Below are positions 36,655 through 46,762 of a stretch of 64,000 nt of DNA, piece after piece. Below the pieces are notes generated by a model. That model was given only the letters and a program-made list of their open reading frames with translations, ran no database searches and was not told the DNA's origin. This stretch comes from CAZSDU01 sp964605775 (GTDB lineage Bacteria; Bacteroidota; Bacteroidia; Bacteroidales; FEN-979). Where the stretch lies: NCBI GenBank assembly GCA_964605775.1, contig CAZSDU010000005.1:62001-126000 (forward strand), written 5' to 3'. A program made the position numbers and the translations under genes. Each line of letters starts with the position of its first letter. The stretch's first letter is position 1.

Positions 36655-37134
36655 ATGTTTTCAAACATTCTCGACATTATCAGGATCCTGATCGTTTGCG
36701 TTGCTTTCTTTTTCGGCTACCAGATCGGGTCTTACAACGGGTACGATCCTCAGGCCCAGTTGCATTTCATGATTCCCCTCATCATCATTGCAATTGCCGG
36801 GATTTCCGGGCTGGAAGGATTGCTGGCCGGAAAAAAAGCGGCAAAAGCAAAGGGCTATGAATCAGATGGCAATTACCAGCGGCAATCGGCTATCGGGATG
36901 CTGTCGTATACCGCTGTTTCCATTGTGGTATATTTCTGCAAATGGGGCATTGCGGCAGAGTTGACCATCTTTTTCGCCTTTATTTTTTTCTTCTTTTTCT
37001 CTGCAATCAACCATGCCGTGGATGCCATCCGGAGGAAGAACTACAAATGGCAGAACATCAACCGTCCCTTCCTTGTCCTGTTACTGATCGCGGGGATGAT
37101 CTACCCGGTGATCAAGGCCTTGGGGGAATTATAA
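36655..37134 (+). CDS. Five-helix membrane protein, unknown function
   Basis: A 159-residue inner-membrane protein with about five hydrophobic segments (7-25, 39-58, 82-98, 103-124 and 137-156). Short basic loops such as KKAAKAKG and RRKNYKWQN give a positive-inside pattern. No known domain is recognised. It is transcribed divergently from cysS (75 bases between starts) and converges on the serine hydrolase gene. The upstream region holds TATCTTCA, a poor match to the -7 element. Confidence 0.72.
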   Translation: MFSNILDIIRILIVCVAFFFGYQIGSYNGYDPQAQLHFMIPLIIIAIAGISGLEGLLAGKKAAKAKGYESDGNYQRQSAIGMLSYTAVSIVVYFCKWGIAAELTIFFAFIFFFFFSAINHAVDAIRRKNYKWQNINRPFLVLLLIAGMIYPVIKALGEL

Positions 37135-37171
37135 AAAGTGAAAAAACAAATGGGTATAATACCGGAATCAA

Positions 37172-38842
37172 CTAGTTAATTCTTTTTGCCTTATGGTCAC
37201 CGTTCTGATGGAGGATGAGCGCATTCACTTTCCCGTCTTCTCCCCTGATGAACTCCACACTGGCATCGACTACCTTCAGGAAAAACAGGTTTCCCTTTTC
37301 AGCAAAAAGCTCAAATTTTGGCTGACCGCTGGCCTGAGTCATCAATTTCCCCTCTTCGACAGTCATGGTCAGGGTAAATCCCGGAACCAGCTCATAGACA
37401 CCAGCATATTGCTGAAGGATCGCTGCATCCAACTTCATCTCAGGGCGCGCCTGAACCATTTTATCTGTACGTTTCCATTCTGATGTTTCGGAACCTAGGC
37501 GGCGGAATATCAGACTCTTTACTTTGCCACTGTTATCTGCCTGGAATTCATAGGAAGCCATATCATCAGAAAAAATAAATTTATGCTGTCCGACCGCTTT
37601 CAACTCAAACAATCCTCCTCCAGTCCGCTGAGACCAAAGTTTTCCATCCGAATAGGTAATTTTTCTTTGCAATCCTCCTCCGTCTTCATAAATCCCGGTA
37701 TAAGAACTAAGGCTTATGCTGTCAAGGGTAATGGTAGTGTATTCGGGGAATTTTCCAATGGTCATTGCGGCCATTTTTAATGTTGCATTATCCGGCGACT
37801 GGTTTTCGCAGTTTGAAAAAACAGCCACAAAGACTTCTTCATCGGGGATCCACAATCCGAGGGTTAGAAAACCATTGATGCCTCCCCCGTGAAGGATCAC
37901 TTTGCTGCCATCGATCTCTCCCATCATCCAGCCATAACCATAATTGGTTGGCTTGCCATCGGAAGTTTTACAGGGTATAAATGCTTTCTCCAGATTTTCT
38001 CTTTTGATGATCTTCCCGGAGCGAATGCCAAGGGTCCACTTGTACAGATCTTCAACCGTTGAAATGAGAGAACCCGCGGCATAAGGCTGGGTCATGCTCA
38101 GGTATTCGGCATTTTCGAAACCTTGGTCTCCTTTTGCATAACCCTTAATGCGGTCCCTGATCACCAAATGGGTTGAATCGTAACTGCTATGGTTCAGCTC
38201 AAGGGGTAAAAAAATCTTTTCCCGGAGATATTGGGGATAGGTCATGCCTGACGCCACTTCAATGATCTTTCCCAGCAGGATATAACCCGAATTGCTGTAG
38301 CTCCATTTTGTGCCGGGTTCGAAATCCATGGGCTGGTCTTTAAAAAATCTGATCAGGGAGTCTATGGAAAAATCCTTTTTCCGTATCTCTGATGTCCATT
38401 CCTTCATACTGGTATAACTGTGTATTCCTGAAGTATGGGTCAGGAGATGTTCGATGGTGATGGTATAGCCATGCACTGGATAATCGGGGAGGTATTTCGT
38501 AATGGGATCTTTCAGGGAAAGTTTACCGGATTCTTCGAGTTGAAGGATGGCCACAGCGGTAAATTGCTTGGTGATGGATCCTATCCGGAAGACCATTTCC
38601 GGGCGCATATCGACATTGAGCTCGAGATCAGCTTTACCGAAAGCTTTATGGTAAATCACCTTCCCTTTGACGGCAACAATTGCTGCACATCCCGGTCCGT
38701 CTGGTTGAAAGGCATCCGACAACACACGGTCAAACCTGTTGGTGAGCTGTTCAGGCGACAAGCTGGCATGCTGGGCCTGCAACGGACGAAACATCGCCAG
38801 TGTCATGACCAGCGGAAGAATAAAGAAAATACGATGGATCAT
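37172..38842 (-). CDS. Serine hydrolase of the beta-lactamase/DD-peptidase superfamily
   Basis: A 556-residue exported protein (signal to LQAQH). The class C-like core (about 35-370) carries SITK as the SxxK motif (Ser89, Lys92), YSN of YSNSGY near 183 as the YxN motif, and HGGG near 318 in place of KTG. A C-terminal half of about 185 residues with two repeat-like strand blocks (YTGIYEDGGGLQRKITYSDGKL, YAGVYELVPGFTLTMTVEEGKL) resembles the lipocalin-like DUF3471 domain of Pab87-type peptidases. It could be a D-peptidase, esterase or lactamase-like enzyme; substrate is not readable. Confidence 0.92.
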   Translation of the reverse strand: MIHRIFFILPLVMTLAMFRPLQAQHASLSPEQLTNRFDRVLSDAFQPDGPGCAAIVAVKGKVIYHKAFGKADLELNVDMRPEMVFRIGSITKQFTAVAILQLEESGKLSLKDPITKYLPDYPVHGYTITIEHLLTHTSGIHSYTSMKEWTSEIRKKDFSIDSLIRFFKDQPMDFEPGTKWSYSNSGYILLGKIIEVASGMTYPQYLREKIFLPLELNHSSYDSTHLVIRDRIKGYAKGDQGFENAEYLSMTQPYAAGSLISTVEDLYKWTLGIRSGKIIKRENLEKAFIPCKTSDGKPTNYGYGWMMGEIDGSKVILHGGGINGFLTLGLWIPDEEVFVAVFSNCENQSPDNATLKMAAMTIGKFPEYTTITLDSISLSSYTGIYEDGGGLQRKITYSDGKLWSQRTGGGLFELKAVGQHKFIFSDDMASYEFQADNSGKVKSLIFRRLGSETSEWKRTDKMVQARPEMKLDAAILQQYAGVYELVPGFTLTMTVEEGKLMTQASGQPKFELFAEKGNLFFLKVVDASVEFIRGEDGKVNALILHQNGDHKAKRIN

Positions 38843-38923
38843 TGGTGTGGGTTTTTATGTGACTATTTAGACGGCAACATGCTGTAAGGGTTACGTCATT
38901 TTAATTGGTGATTGGTTTTTTTC

Positions 38924-38931
38924 TACTTTTG
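38924..38931 (+). promoter_or_regulatory. Bacteroidota -7 element of tdh
   Basis: TACTTTTG is a full TAnnTTTG match, 23 bases before the tdh ATG at 38955, with an ATTGG-type -33 region about 20 bases further upstream. Confidence 0.6.
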
Positions 38932-38954
38932 CGTGAACTTTTTAACATGTAAAG

Positions 38955-39914
38955 ATGGAAAAAATACTGGTCATTGGTTGTTCTGGGCAAATCGGCTCGG
39001 AACTGACACTCGAATTACGAAGATTATACGGTGCTGCCAACGTGATTGCCACCGACATCCGCCCCGCTCTTCCCGAATTGGCCAGGTCTGGCCCTTTTGA
39101 GATCCTCGATGTCTTGGATGCATCCAAACTCCAACTCATTCTGGAGCATGAAAAAATCACTCAGATTTACCACCTGGCTGCCATCCTTTCAGGAAATGCC
39201 GAAAAACGCCCCCTGGCTTCCTGGGACATTAACATGCGCAGCCTGATGAATGTACTGGAACTGGCCCGAGAACTGAAGCTGAAGAAAATCTTCTGGCCCA
39301 GTTCCATTGCGGTATTCGGACCCTCCACTCCCCGTCTGGACACTCCGCAATTCACAATTATGGAGCCCAATACGGTTTACGGTATCAGTAAACTGGCGGG
39401 CGAACGCTGGATAGAGTATTACTTCAACAAATATGGCGTGGATACCCGTAGCCTTCGCTACCCCGGACTCATCAGTTATAAAACTGAAGCCGGCGGCGGT
39501 ACGACCGATTATGCCGTGGAGATTTTCTATGAAGCCATCAAACACAAGAAATATGAATGTTTCCTTGGTCCGGATTCAGCCTTACCCATGATGTTCATGC
39601 CCGACGCCATCAAAGCCACCATTGATGTCATGGAAGCAGATGCTTCAAAACTCTCTCTGCGTTCAAGCTATAACGTAGCCGGTATCTCCTTCACCCCGAA
39701 AATTCTGGCCGAAGAGATCAAAAAACATATTCCTGAATTCGAAATCACCTACAAACCCGATTTCCGTCAGACTATCGCCGATTCCTGGCCTGCCCGTATC
39801 AATGATGAAGTGGCCAAGAAAGATTGGGGACTGCAATACGCTTACGATCTGTCACGAATGACAGAGGTGATGCTGGAAGAGGTCGGAAAAAAGCTTTTAT
39901 CTCCGGCTCCTTGA
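38955..39914 (+). CDS. tdh: L-threonine 3-dehydrogenase, SDR type
   Basis: A 319-residue extended SDR. The Rossmann motif IGCSGQIGSEL is at residues 7-17. WPSSIAVFG and YGISKLAGE provide Ser/Tyr/Lys. The conserved YPGLISYKTEAGGGTTDYAVEIF and FLGPDSALPMMFMPDAIKA segments are the signature of SDR-type threonine dehydrogenases (as in Bacteroidota and trypanosomes), distinct from UDP-galactose epimerases. It oxidises threonine to 2-amino-3-ketobutyrate with NAD+. The product is cleaved by Kbl; a kbl gene lies at 62426. Its 3' end overlaps the next convergent gene by 18 bases. Confidence 0.93.
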   Translation: MEKILVIGCSGQIGSELTLELRRLYGAANVIATDIRPALPELARSGPFEILDVLDASKLQLILEHEKITQIYHLAAILSGNAEKRPLASWDINMRSLMNVLELARELKLKKIFWPSSIAVFGPSTPRLDTPQFTIMEPNTVYGISKLAGERWIEYYFNKYGVDTRSLRYPGLISYKTEAGGGTTDYAVEIFYEAIKHKKYECFLGPDSALPMMFMPDAIKATIDVMEADASKLSLRSSYNVAGISFTPKILAEEIKKHIPEFEITYKPDFRQTIADSWPARINDEVAKKDWGLQYAYDLSRMTEVMLEEVGKKLLSPAP

Positions 39915-40205
39915 CGCCCCGTGTCCGCCGAGAAAACCCCAGCCTCCGCTACCCAGAACAAACCCAAAGGCATACCAGATCCCGTTGTTATTCGGGGCAA
40001 ACACCGTGATGTCATCGCGGAAAAGCATCAGGATAAGGTCGATGGGGGCAATGATTCCATGCAACAAACCTCCCCAGAAGCCGTAAGTATGCCCTTTCAG
40101 ACATTCGGTGACCACTTCCTTGTTGGCGCAACCGGATAAGAGTAAGAGAAGGGTAAAAATTATGATTAACGAAAAAATTCCACTTAAGGATAAGTTCTTT
40201 TTCAT
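39897..40205 (-). CDS. Small lipoprotein, unknown function
   Basis: A 102-residue predicted lipoprotein: the hydrophobic signal (about 9-24) ends in LLSGC with the lipid-attachment Cys at about 26. A second hydrophobic stretch follows (GFWGGLLHGIIAPIDLILMLF), and the C-terminus contains IWYAFGFVLGSGGWGFLGG. This Gly-rich, partly membrane-embedded pattern recurs in small lipoproteins of Bacteroidota. No function is known. It ends inside the last 18 bases of tdh on the opposite strand. Confidence 0.75.
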   Translation of the reverse strand: MKKNLSLSGIFSLIIIFTLLLLLSGCANKEVVTECLKGHTYGFWGGLLHGIIAPIDLILMLFRDDITVFAPNNNGIWYAFGFVLGSGGWGFLGGHGASRSRR

Positions 40206-40276
40206 AAGATATTCAGATTTTTTTCAAAGTTATAAAAAGCTTTCTGACTATATGTACGCATTTCGGAATTACCGAA

Positions 40277-40969
40277 TTATTCTTTGATAATGAGTGTTCT
40301 CCTCACTTTTTTATCCCCCACATACCAGTAAAATCTTCCTGGACGGAAGTTTCTAGCCTCCACTTTGTATTCACTGATTCCCGGCCTGATTCCTCTCCAC
40401 CATGCCAGCTTATGACCGGCTTCGGAAATAATATAAAAATTAGTGAAGGTGTCGTTTTGCATCTTCCAACGGAAAATCAATTCTTCTCCCCTGCTCACCA
40501 CCAAACTGTCGGCGGGACTCAACAGCTCTACAGGCAGAGGAACAGCCATGGTCTTTTCAGGTTGAACCCGTGTTTCTGGCTTTTGCCGAATTACCATTTC
40601 CCGGCTCGTGTCTGTTGCAGGAGAATCCTTTACCCTTACTTCTTTTCCGTTGCCATTATTTGTCCGGAAAAGAAAAACCATGGCAAGTCCTGCAAAAACT
40701 AAGAGAAGGGCAGCCCAAACAAAATATGCAATGTTGGGATGCCCTTTTTTTCTCCCGGAATTTTGTTCAGGAGAATCCGTTATGGATATGGTAATTTCAT
40801 CTTCGCCTTCCGCATGAAAAATGGAAGGAAATGATTGTCTGAGTCTAAATTTTCTGGCCAGCTCCCGGTCGTCTTCCAATTCGTATTCAAAATCACGCAT
40901 TTCGGCAGGAGTCATCCTGCCATTCAGGTAACTTTCGATTCTTTCGAGGTTGGAATTTTTTTGACTCAT
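40277..40969 (-). CDS. Anti-sigma-like membrane protein
   Basis: A 230-residue single-pass protein. The N-terminal cytoplasmic part (IESYLNGRMTPAEMRDFEYELEDDRELARKF) matches the zinc-less anti-sigma helical pattern of Bacteroidota FecR/anti-sigma-like proteins. A single membrane helix spans about 83-103. The extracytoplasmic part is Pro/Val-rich and ends with an FN3-like fold (LLSPADSLVVSRGEELIFRWKM ... GRFYWYVGD). No sigma factor gene is adjacent. It lies 15 bases after the BNR-repeat T9SS protein, so it may be co-transcribed with it. Confidence 0.75.
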   Translation of the reverse strand: MSQKNSNLERIESYLNGRMTPAEMRDFEYELEDDRELARKFRLRQSFPSIFHAEGEDEITISITDSPEQNSGRKKGHPNIAYFVWAALLLVFAGLAMVFLFRTNNGNGKEVRVKDSPATDTSREMVIRQKPETRVQPEKTMAVPLPVELLSPADSLVVSRGEELIFRWKMQNDTFTNFYIISEAGHKLAWWRGIRPGISEYKVEARNFRPGRFYWYVGDKKVRRTLIIKE

Positions 40970-40983
40970 TATCTGGAATAATT

Positions 40984-43900
40984 TTATTCCTTCATGATCC
41001 TGATCATTGTCTGTTCACTGCCTTTCGTCAGCCTGACCAGGTAAGCCCCTGAAACCAGGCCGGGGGTATGTATGATGGTTTTCTCTGAAAAACTTCCTTT
41101 GATAACGGTCTGCCCCAGGGTGTTCATAATCTCAAATGCAATCTCTTCCTGCAAACCGATTGTTTCAATGACCAGTTCATTCCTGAAAGGATTAGGATAA
41201 ATGCTGACCGTTGTGATACTTCCGGTGGGATCAATCCCGACATTGGTCACATAGATGATGTTGGATGGAGGTGAACTGCATCCGTTCAGGGTAACAATGT
41301 CGTAATAATTTCCATTGGCTGAGACGGTATAAGTCGGATTGATGGCTCCGTTAATGAGTCCATCCTGATTATACCACTGGTTGCCATAAGGGCTGTTGGA
41401 TACCAAAATATAGTTGTTGATCGTAATCACCGGGGCAGGAGGTGTTTCGGGCTGGGGATTGATCACAACGGCGGATGAGGGTTGGGATTCACATCCCGTA
41501 TTCCCGTCAATGACTGTAAAATAATAAGTTCCGGGCATCAATCCGGAGATGGTGGTAGAAGTCCCTGTTCCGCTAATCCCTCCGGGATTGATAGTCCAGG
41601 TTCCGGTGGAAGGTAATCCGGATAAATCCACACTTCCGGTTGCCAGGGTACAGGTGGGCTGGGTTATGGTTCCTACCACAGGGGGAGAAGGAGGTGTACA
41701 GGAGGAATACACCGGTGTCTCCCAAAGTCCTCTTCCGTAAGTGGCTGCCCTCAACATACTGTTCTGGGGATTCGAATGATAATAAATTTCTATTTCCCCG
41801 ATTTTGACATTGGGCAATCCGGTATTATAGGCAAGCCAGGGATCACTTCCCTTTTTGAAAAAAACGCCCAATTCCGTGCCGACATATAATTGCTCTTCTG
41901 AAGTCGATTGTTTATTCTGAACGATGGAGTAGGCTGGAATGGAAGGCAGACCATTGGAAATATTGGTCCAGGAAGTTCCGCTATTGTCAGATTGAAATAC
42001 TTTATTGGCATTATACCCGCTCATGGTCACCCAAAGCTTGGCGTCATCATTATTTTTGACTGCAATGCTGGTGATATTGCCTGTCGCAATGGGCAAGCTT
42101 CCGGTGATTTCGGTCCAGGAAGTGCCTCCATTGGTTGTTTTCCATATTTTAGTAGGGGAAGCTACATAAAGCACCTGGGTATTCGAAGGTGCAATGGCCA
42201 TGGAACGGATCTTGTCGGAAGTACTCATGGTGGAAATCTGTGTCCAGCTGTTTCCCCGGTTGATGGTTTTCCAGACATCGGCATATCCGGCATACAGGGT
42301 CTGTGGATCATTGGGATCAATGATATAGGGGGTTACCCAGGCTCCGTTGCCTGCTCCCGAAGGTTCTATCGCGGTAACGCTAAACCAATGGTTGGTGGTG
42401 CGGTCTATTTGTCCGTAAACATAGGTACCGTACTGTATGTTGGCATCGGTATAATCGATCAGGCATTCCATGCCATCGCCGCCTTTGACATCGGCCCAGC
42501 TTCCTCCAGAATGCAGTTTAGTGCCATTGTCCTGCAAACCGGTGATGGTTTCATTGGATACGGATTGGGCAATCCCCAGTTTATACATCTGGCTGATGAC
42601 CATGCCATTGGTTTTGTCTATCCAGTTTGTGCCATTATCATTTGAAAAATAAATGCCCCCGTCGTTACATTCGAATAAGTCCCCGTTACCACGATATTCC
42701 AGTTTGTGCTTATCGGCGTGTACGGCGGGGACTCCATCGCCCCACCAATGATTAACGATTGCCCAGGAGGTTCCGCCATTGGTAGAACGCCAGGTATTCA
42801 CTCCGCCAACCAGCAGGGTATTGGCATTAGCGGGAGCAACGGCAAGTGACAAATCGTACCATCCCTGTCCCCCGGAATCCATACCATTGGAATTCCAGCC
42901 GAGCAGATTCAGGGTAGATCCGCTAAAGACCTGGGAAAAGGAAGCTCCGCTGTTGATGGATTGAAAAATACCATAAAGTCCGCTGGAAGAATTGACGGCA
43001 AGGGCATAAACCCATGAAGCCTGATGGGAGGATACGGCCAGTTCTATCCTGAAAGCGTTAGAATTATTGAAAGCCTGTGTCCAGCTTGATCCTCCGTTGG
43101 CTGAAACATAAATTGTACCGCTGGTTGTAGATCCATACAGTATATTGAAATCCCCGGGCTTATATTCCATATCGATAAAATTGGTGGTTGTAAGCAGGGT
43201 GTTCCATGTTGAACCACCATTGGTCGTTTTTAAAACGCCGTTGGTCGTTGCCGCAATTAAAATCTGGTTATTGTTTGGATCCAGCAGTATGCGGTTGACC
43301 ATTTTATTATCCGCCAGGGTATAGCTAATTCCGGTAGGATTCCAGGTCGAACCTCCGTCGGTGGATTTAAGGACGCCTATGCTACGGTTATCCCAATGGT
43401 CTTTATCTCCGGTAGCGATGTAGATCGTATTGGAAGTGAGGTAATCTGTCGGGATGACAATATCGCTGACGGCCAGGGCATCGAGGTTGTTTGTCAGGCA
43501 GGTCCAGTTGGAGCCGTTATCTGTGGTGACCCATATTCCTCCGGAGGCAGTGCCGACCCAATAAGTATTATTGTTCGATGGATGAAAGGCGATACAGTTA
43601 ATTCGGCCGATACCGGCATACCCTCCGGCGGAGCTATTGCTTCCCAGGCAGGTCCAGTTAGCCGTTGACGGTGATTTCACAGAGGAATGAGTAAGCAGGA
43701 ATTCTGTATCCATCTCCCGGGCTGATTTTTCAGGAAATTTACCAGTTTCAGGATTGATCTGGGATTCCTTTTCATATTCCCAGCGTTTGAACTGTTTCCA
43801 TCCGGGAGCTTTTTTCCTGATTCCGTTTTCAACATAATATCCCTTGTCGACATGATAAGGCGCCCAATATTCGTTAAACGCTTTCTGATAATCATAGAAA

Positions 43901-44007
43901 GTCAGGCTTTCTTTAGGACTGCCCTGTGGTAAGAAGCTTGTCCAAGGTTGTGAAAACGTCAGGGGGGTCATGAGCAATGACAGCAATAATAAATACAAAT
44001 TTTTCAT
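40984..44007 (-). CDS. Sortilin/BNR-repeat secreted protein with T9SS sorting domain
   Basis: About 1007 residues from ATG 44007, which opens the signal peptide (to LTFSQ); the longer frame adds an AT-rich stretch. Residues about 110-760 hold repeated Asp-box-like units such as STDGGSTWNP, TTNGGSTWNT and TINRGNSWTQ, the pattern of VPS10/sortilin beta-propellers. A PKD/Ig-like segment with Cys follows (GCESQPSSAVVINPQ), and a type A T9SS sorting domain ends the protein (YPNPFRNELVIETI ... GAYLVRL). It is likely a cell-surface or released protein. No sialidase catalytic set was identified. Confidence 0.9.
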   Translation of the reverse strand: MKNLYLLLLSLLMTPLTFSQPWTSFLPQGSPKESLTFYDYQKAFNEYWAPYHVDKGYYVENGIRKKAPGWKQFKRWEYEKESQINPETGKFPEKSAREMDTEFLLTHSSVKSPSTANWTCLGSNSSAGGYAGIGRINCIAFHPSNNNTYWVGTASGGIWVTTDNGSNWTCLTNNLDALAVSDIVIPTDYLTSNTIYIATGDKDHWDNRSIGVLKSTDGGSTWNPTGISYTLADNKMVNRILLDPNNNQILIAATTNGVLKTTNGGSTWNTLLTTTNFIDMEYKPGDFNILYGSTTSGTIYVSANGGSSWTQAFNNSNAFRIELAVSSHQASWVYALAVNSSSGLYGIFQSINSGASFSQVFSGSTLNLLGWNSNGMDSGGQGWYDLSLAVAPANANTLLVGGVNTWRSTNGGTSWAIVNHWWGDGVPAVHADKHKLEYRGNGDLFECNDGGIYFSNDNGTNWIDKTNGMVISQMYKLGIAQSVSNETITGLQDNGTKLHSGGSWADVKGGDGMECLIDYTDANIQYGTYVYGQIDRTTNHWFSVTAIEPSGAGNGAWVTPYIIDPNDPQTLYAGYADVWKTINRGNSWTQISTMSTSDKIRSMAIAPSNTQVLYVASPTKIWKTTNGGTSWTEITGSLPIATGNITSIAVKNNDDAKLWVTMSGYNANKVFQSDNSGTSWTNISNGLPSIPAYSIVQNKQSTSEEQLYVGTELGVFFKKGSDPWLAYNTGLPNVKIGEIEIYYHSNPQNSMLRAATYGRGLWETPVYSSCTPPSPPVVGTITQPTCTLATGSVDLSGLPSTGTWTINPGGISGTGTSTTISGLMPGTYYFTVIDGNTGCESQPSSAVVINPQPETPPAPVITINNYILVSNSPYGNQWYNQDGLINGAINPTYTVSANGNYYDIVTLNGCSSPPSNIIYVTNVGIDPTGSITTVSIYPNPFRNELVIETIGLQEEIAFEIMNTLGQTVIKGSFSEKTIIHTPGLVSGAYLVRLTKGSEQTMIRIMKE

Positions 44008-44074
44008 GGCTGGCGGGGTTATTTTCATCATAATAAACAAGTAAATATACGAAAAAACCAAGAAAAAGATTGTT

Positions 44075-46762
44075 TCAAACCAATTCCTTGACTACTTCCA
44101 CCGTAGCATCCTGGTTGTTAATAAGGATCTCGAAGCCACGTTTCTGAAAGACGGAGATCATCCGTTGGTTATCGGTAGTGGTTTGGGCCGTGATTCGTTT
44201 AAGGTTCCATTTCCGGGCAATCTCAAGGCAGAAATCTGTTATTTTATTTCCCAGATCTTTATGCTGCCAGGCATCGATAATAAGGATGGCATATTCCACG
44301 GTTTCATGGTCAGGGTCGGCGATGAGTCTGCCCACGCCTATCAGGCGTTTCTGCTCATGTTCAACGATTTCCGCCACAATGGCTATTTCCCGATCATAAT
44401 CGATATAGCAGTATCGGGTGGCTACCTCATGGGTTTCCCAATGGAAAAAGTAACGGAAGCGGGAGTAAAGGGATTCTTTGGAACATTGTCCGATCATTTC
44501 CAGCCACAGGGGTTCATCTTCTGGTTTAATCGGTCGGAAAAGGATCTCCGAACCATCCTGCAACCGTTCTTTTTTAACAAATTCTTCAGGGTAAGGATGG
44601 AGGGCCAGATGGTCATATTTCCCTTTCAGCAATGACGGATCTTTTTCTCCGATCACAATTCTGGCATCCAGGGCAATGACATCATCCGGAGTGACCAGCA
44701 GGGGATTGATATCGAGCTCATTGATTTCAGGATAATCCGCCGCGAGATACGACAAGCGGATCAATACCTGAATCAATTTTTCGATGTTTTTCGGCTGACT
44801 GCCGCGATATCCACTCAGGAGAGGATAGATTTTCAGGGATTCAAGCATATGCCGGGCCAGCCTTTCATTTAACGGAGGAAACCCAAGGGCTTTGTCACCA
44901 AACAATTCCGCGGTGATGCCACCCATTCCGACCATCAGCACGGTACCGAATACCTTATCTTTTTTGATCCCCAGGATAAGTTCAACAGCATCTTTTGTGA
45001 ATGCCATTTTCTGAACACTAACGCCTTCGATTCTGGCATCTGGTCTTTTAAGCCTGGCTGATTCCATGATCCTTTCATAGGCAGCCCTGACCATTTTTTC
45101 TGTTCCAAGGTTCAATTGTACGCCTCCCACATCTGATTTATGCGTGATGTCAGGAGATTGGATTTTCAAAACAACCGGGTAAGCGATTTTAGCTGAAATC
45201 TTGACGGCTTCTTCCACATGCTTGGTAAAAAAGGGTTTGGTAGTCTGAATTCCGTATGTTTCCAGGATGGTCTTGGACATTTCTTCAGAAAGGATGGGAT
45301 CCTTATCCCTGATCATCCGGCTGAAATCTTCACGGAGTTTCTGACGGTCAACCGTGAATTCTACCGGGATATCCCTGGGCGTTTCATAGAGGGTATCAAG
45401 GTTCCTGGAATAAGCTACCAGGGTCATGAATGCCCGGATAGCTTGTTCTGGGGTTTTATAGGAAGGGATTCCGCTTTCCACGAGAATATCATCGGCTTCG
45501 TGCATGCTTTGTCCACCCAGCCATGCAGCCAGAATAGGCTTTTGCGTTACCTTTATCAGGGCAGAGATCTCTTTTGCAGTGGCATTGGGATTGGTCATGG
45601 CCTGTGGGGTAAGGATGACGAGAACAGCATCCACCCCTGAATCTTCCAGTACGATCTGGGTGGCTTTGGCGATGCGTTTGGCCCGGGCATCTCCCAGGAC
45701 ATCCACCGGATTACCATGTGACCAGTAAGCCGGCAGGTTCTCATTCAGCCTGTTCATGGTTTCTGGCGAAAGTACAGCCAAAATACCATTTGAAGCGATC
45801 AGGGCATCCGTTGCCATAACCCCGGGGCCACCGGCATTGGTGATAATTCCCAAACGGGGGCCTTGTGGAATTTTATTTCTTCCAATCAGTTCCGCCACGC
45901 TAAAAATATCTCCGATATCGTAGACACGGGCAAGACCTGCCCTTTGAAAAGCAGCATCATAAATCGCATCTTCAGAGGCCATTGCCCCTGTGTGGGAAGC
46001 AGCAACCTGGGCAGACTCCGGAAAACGTCCCGCTTTATAGACCACAATCGGTTTTTTCCGGGCAAAGGCACGGGCAGCAGTCATGAATTTTCTGACATTC
46101 CTGATGGACTCTATGTACAAAATGATGCATTTGGTATTTTCATCTTCTCCGAAATAATCAATCAGGTCGCCAAATTCAACATCAAGGCTGTTGCCGATAG
46201 AAACAAATTGGGAAAACCCGATTTTTCCTTCCATCGCCCAATCCAGAACGGAAGTACAAAGCGCTCCAGACTGGGAAATGAATGCAATGTTCCCTGACCT
46301 GGGCATGTCGGCGGCAAAACTGGCATTTAGTTTCAGCCCGGGTACGATAATTCCGAGACAATTGGGGCCAATGACCCTCATGCCTTCAAACTTTTTTATT
46401 TCCGCCCTGATTTGTTCCTCCAGTTTCAATCCTTCCTCCCCTATTTCCCTGAATCCTGCCGACATGATGATCAAGCCTCTAACCCCGGATTCACCGCATT
46501 CCCTGACTAAACCGGGGACCTTTTCCGCCGGGGTACAGATGATCCCCAATTCCGGTGTTTTCGGCAAGCTCCTTACATCCGGGAAACAGGGTATTCCCAT
46601 TACGGCTTCATGGTCGGGATTGACCGGATAAACCACTCCCCTGAAACCACCGCTCACCAGGTTGATCAGCACTTTTCCACTGACACTGTTGGGATTGGTG
46701 GTGACTCCTATCAAAGCGATCCGCTGGGGATTGAAAATGTTGTTGAGCTTATGGATATTCAT
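44075..46762 (-). CDS. ADP-forming acyl-CoA synthetase fused to a GNAT acetyltransferase
   Basis: An 895-residue cytoplasmic fusion. Order: CoA-binding domain (about 1-140, RIALIGVTTNPNSVSGKVL), succinyl-CoA-ligase-like domains (about 145-470) with an ASHTGAMASED segment that carries the phospho-His equivalent, an ATP-grasp domain (about 480-700, VVLKIQSPDITHKSDVGGV), and a C-terminal GNAT domain (about 725-890, FRYFFHWE ... LIGVGRLIADPDHETVEYAILI). The family is related to Pat, which acetylates acetyl-CoA synthetase, and to ADP-forming acetate-CoA ligase. It could do either job. The window also holds an AMP-forming acetate-CoA ligase with the SGK motif Pat targets. Confidence 0.92.
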   Translation of the reverse strand: MNIHKLNNIFNPQRIALIGVTTNPNSVSGKVLINLVSGGFRGVVYPVNPDHEAVMGIPCFPDVRSLPKTPELGIICTPAEKVPGLVRECGESGVRGLIIMSAGFREIGEEGLKLEEQIRAEIKKFEGMRVIGPNCLGIIVPGLKLNASFAADMPRSGNIAFISQSGALCTSVLDWAMEGKIGFSQFVSIGNSLDVEFGDLIDYFGEDENTKCIILYIESIRNVRKFMTAARAFARKKPIVVYKAGRFPESAQVAASHTGAMASEDAIYDAAFQRAGLARVYDIGDIFSVAELIGRNKIPQGPRLGIITNAGGPGVMATDALIASNGILAVLSPETMNRLNENLPAYWSHGNPVDVLGDARAKRIAKATQIVLEDSGVDAVLVILTPQAMTNPNATAKEISALIKVTQKPILAAWLGGQSMHEADDILVESGIPSYKTPEQAIRAFMTLVAYSRNLDTLYETPRDIPVEFTVDRQKLREDFSRMIRDKDPILSEEMSKTILETYGIQTTKPFFTKHVEEAVKISAKIAYPVVLKIQSPDITHKSDVGGVQLNLGTEKMVRAAYERIMESARLKRPDARIEGVSVQKMAFTKDAVELILGIKKDKVFGTVLMVGMGGITAELFGDKALGFPPLNERLARHMLESLKIYPLLSGYRGSQPKNIEKLIQVLIRLSYLAADYPEINELDINPLLVTPDDVIALDARIVIGEKDPSLLKGKYDHLALHPYPEEFVKKERLQDGSEILFRPIKPEDEPLWLEMIGQCSKESLYSRFRYFFHWETHEVATRYCYIDYDREIAIVAEIVEHEQKRLIGVGRLIADPDHETVEYAILIIDAWQHKDLGNKITDFCLEIARKWNLKRITAQTTTDNQRMISVFQKRGFEILINNQDATVEVVKELV

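Noticed and set aside
41908..42645. Open frame of 245 codons on + inside the BNR-repeat gene
   Set aside because: Its length reflects the repeat structure of the antisense T9SS protein gene; glycine/isoleucine-rich nonsense product.
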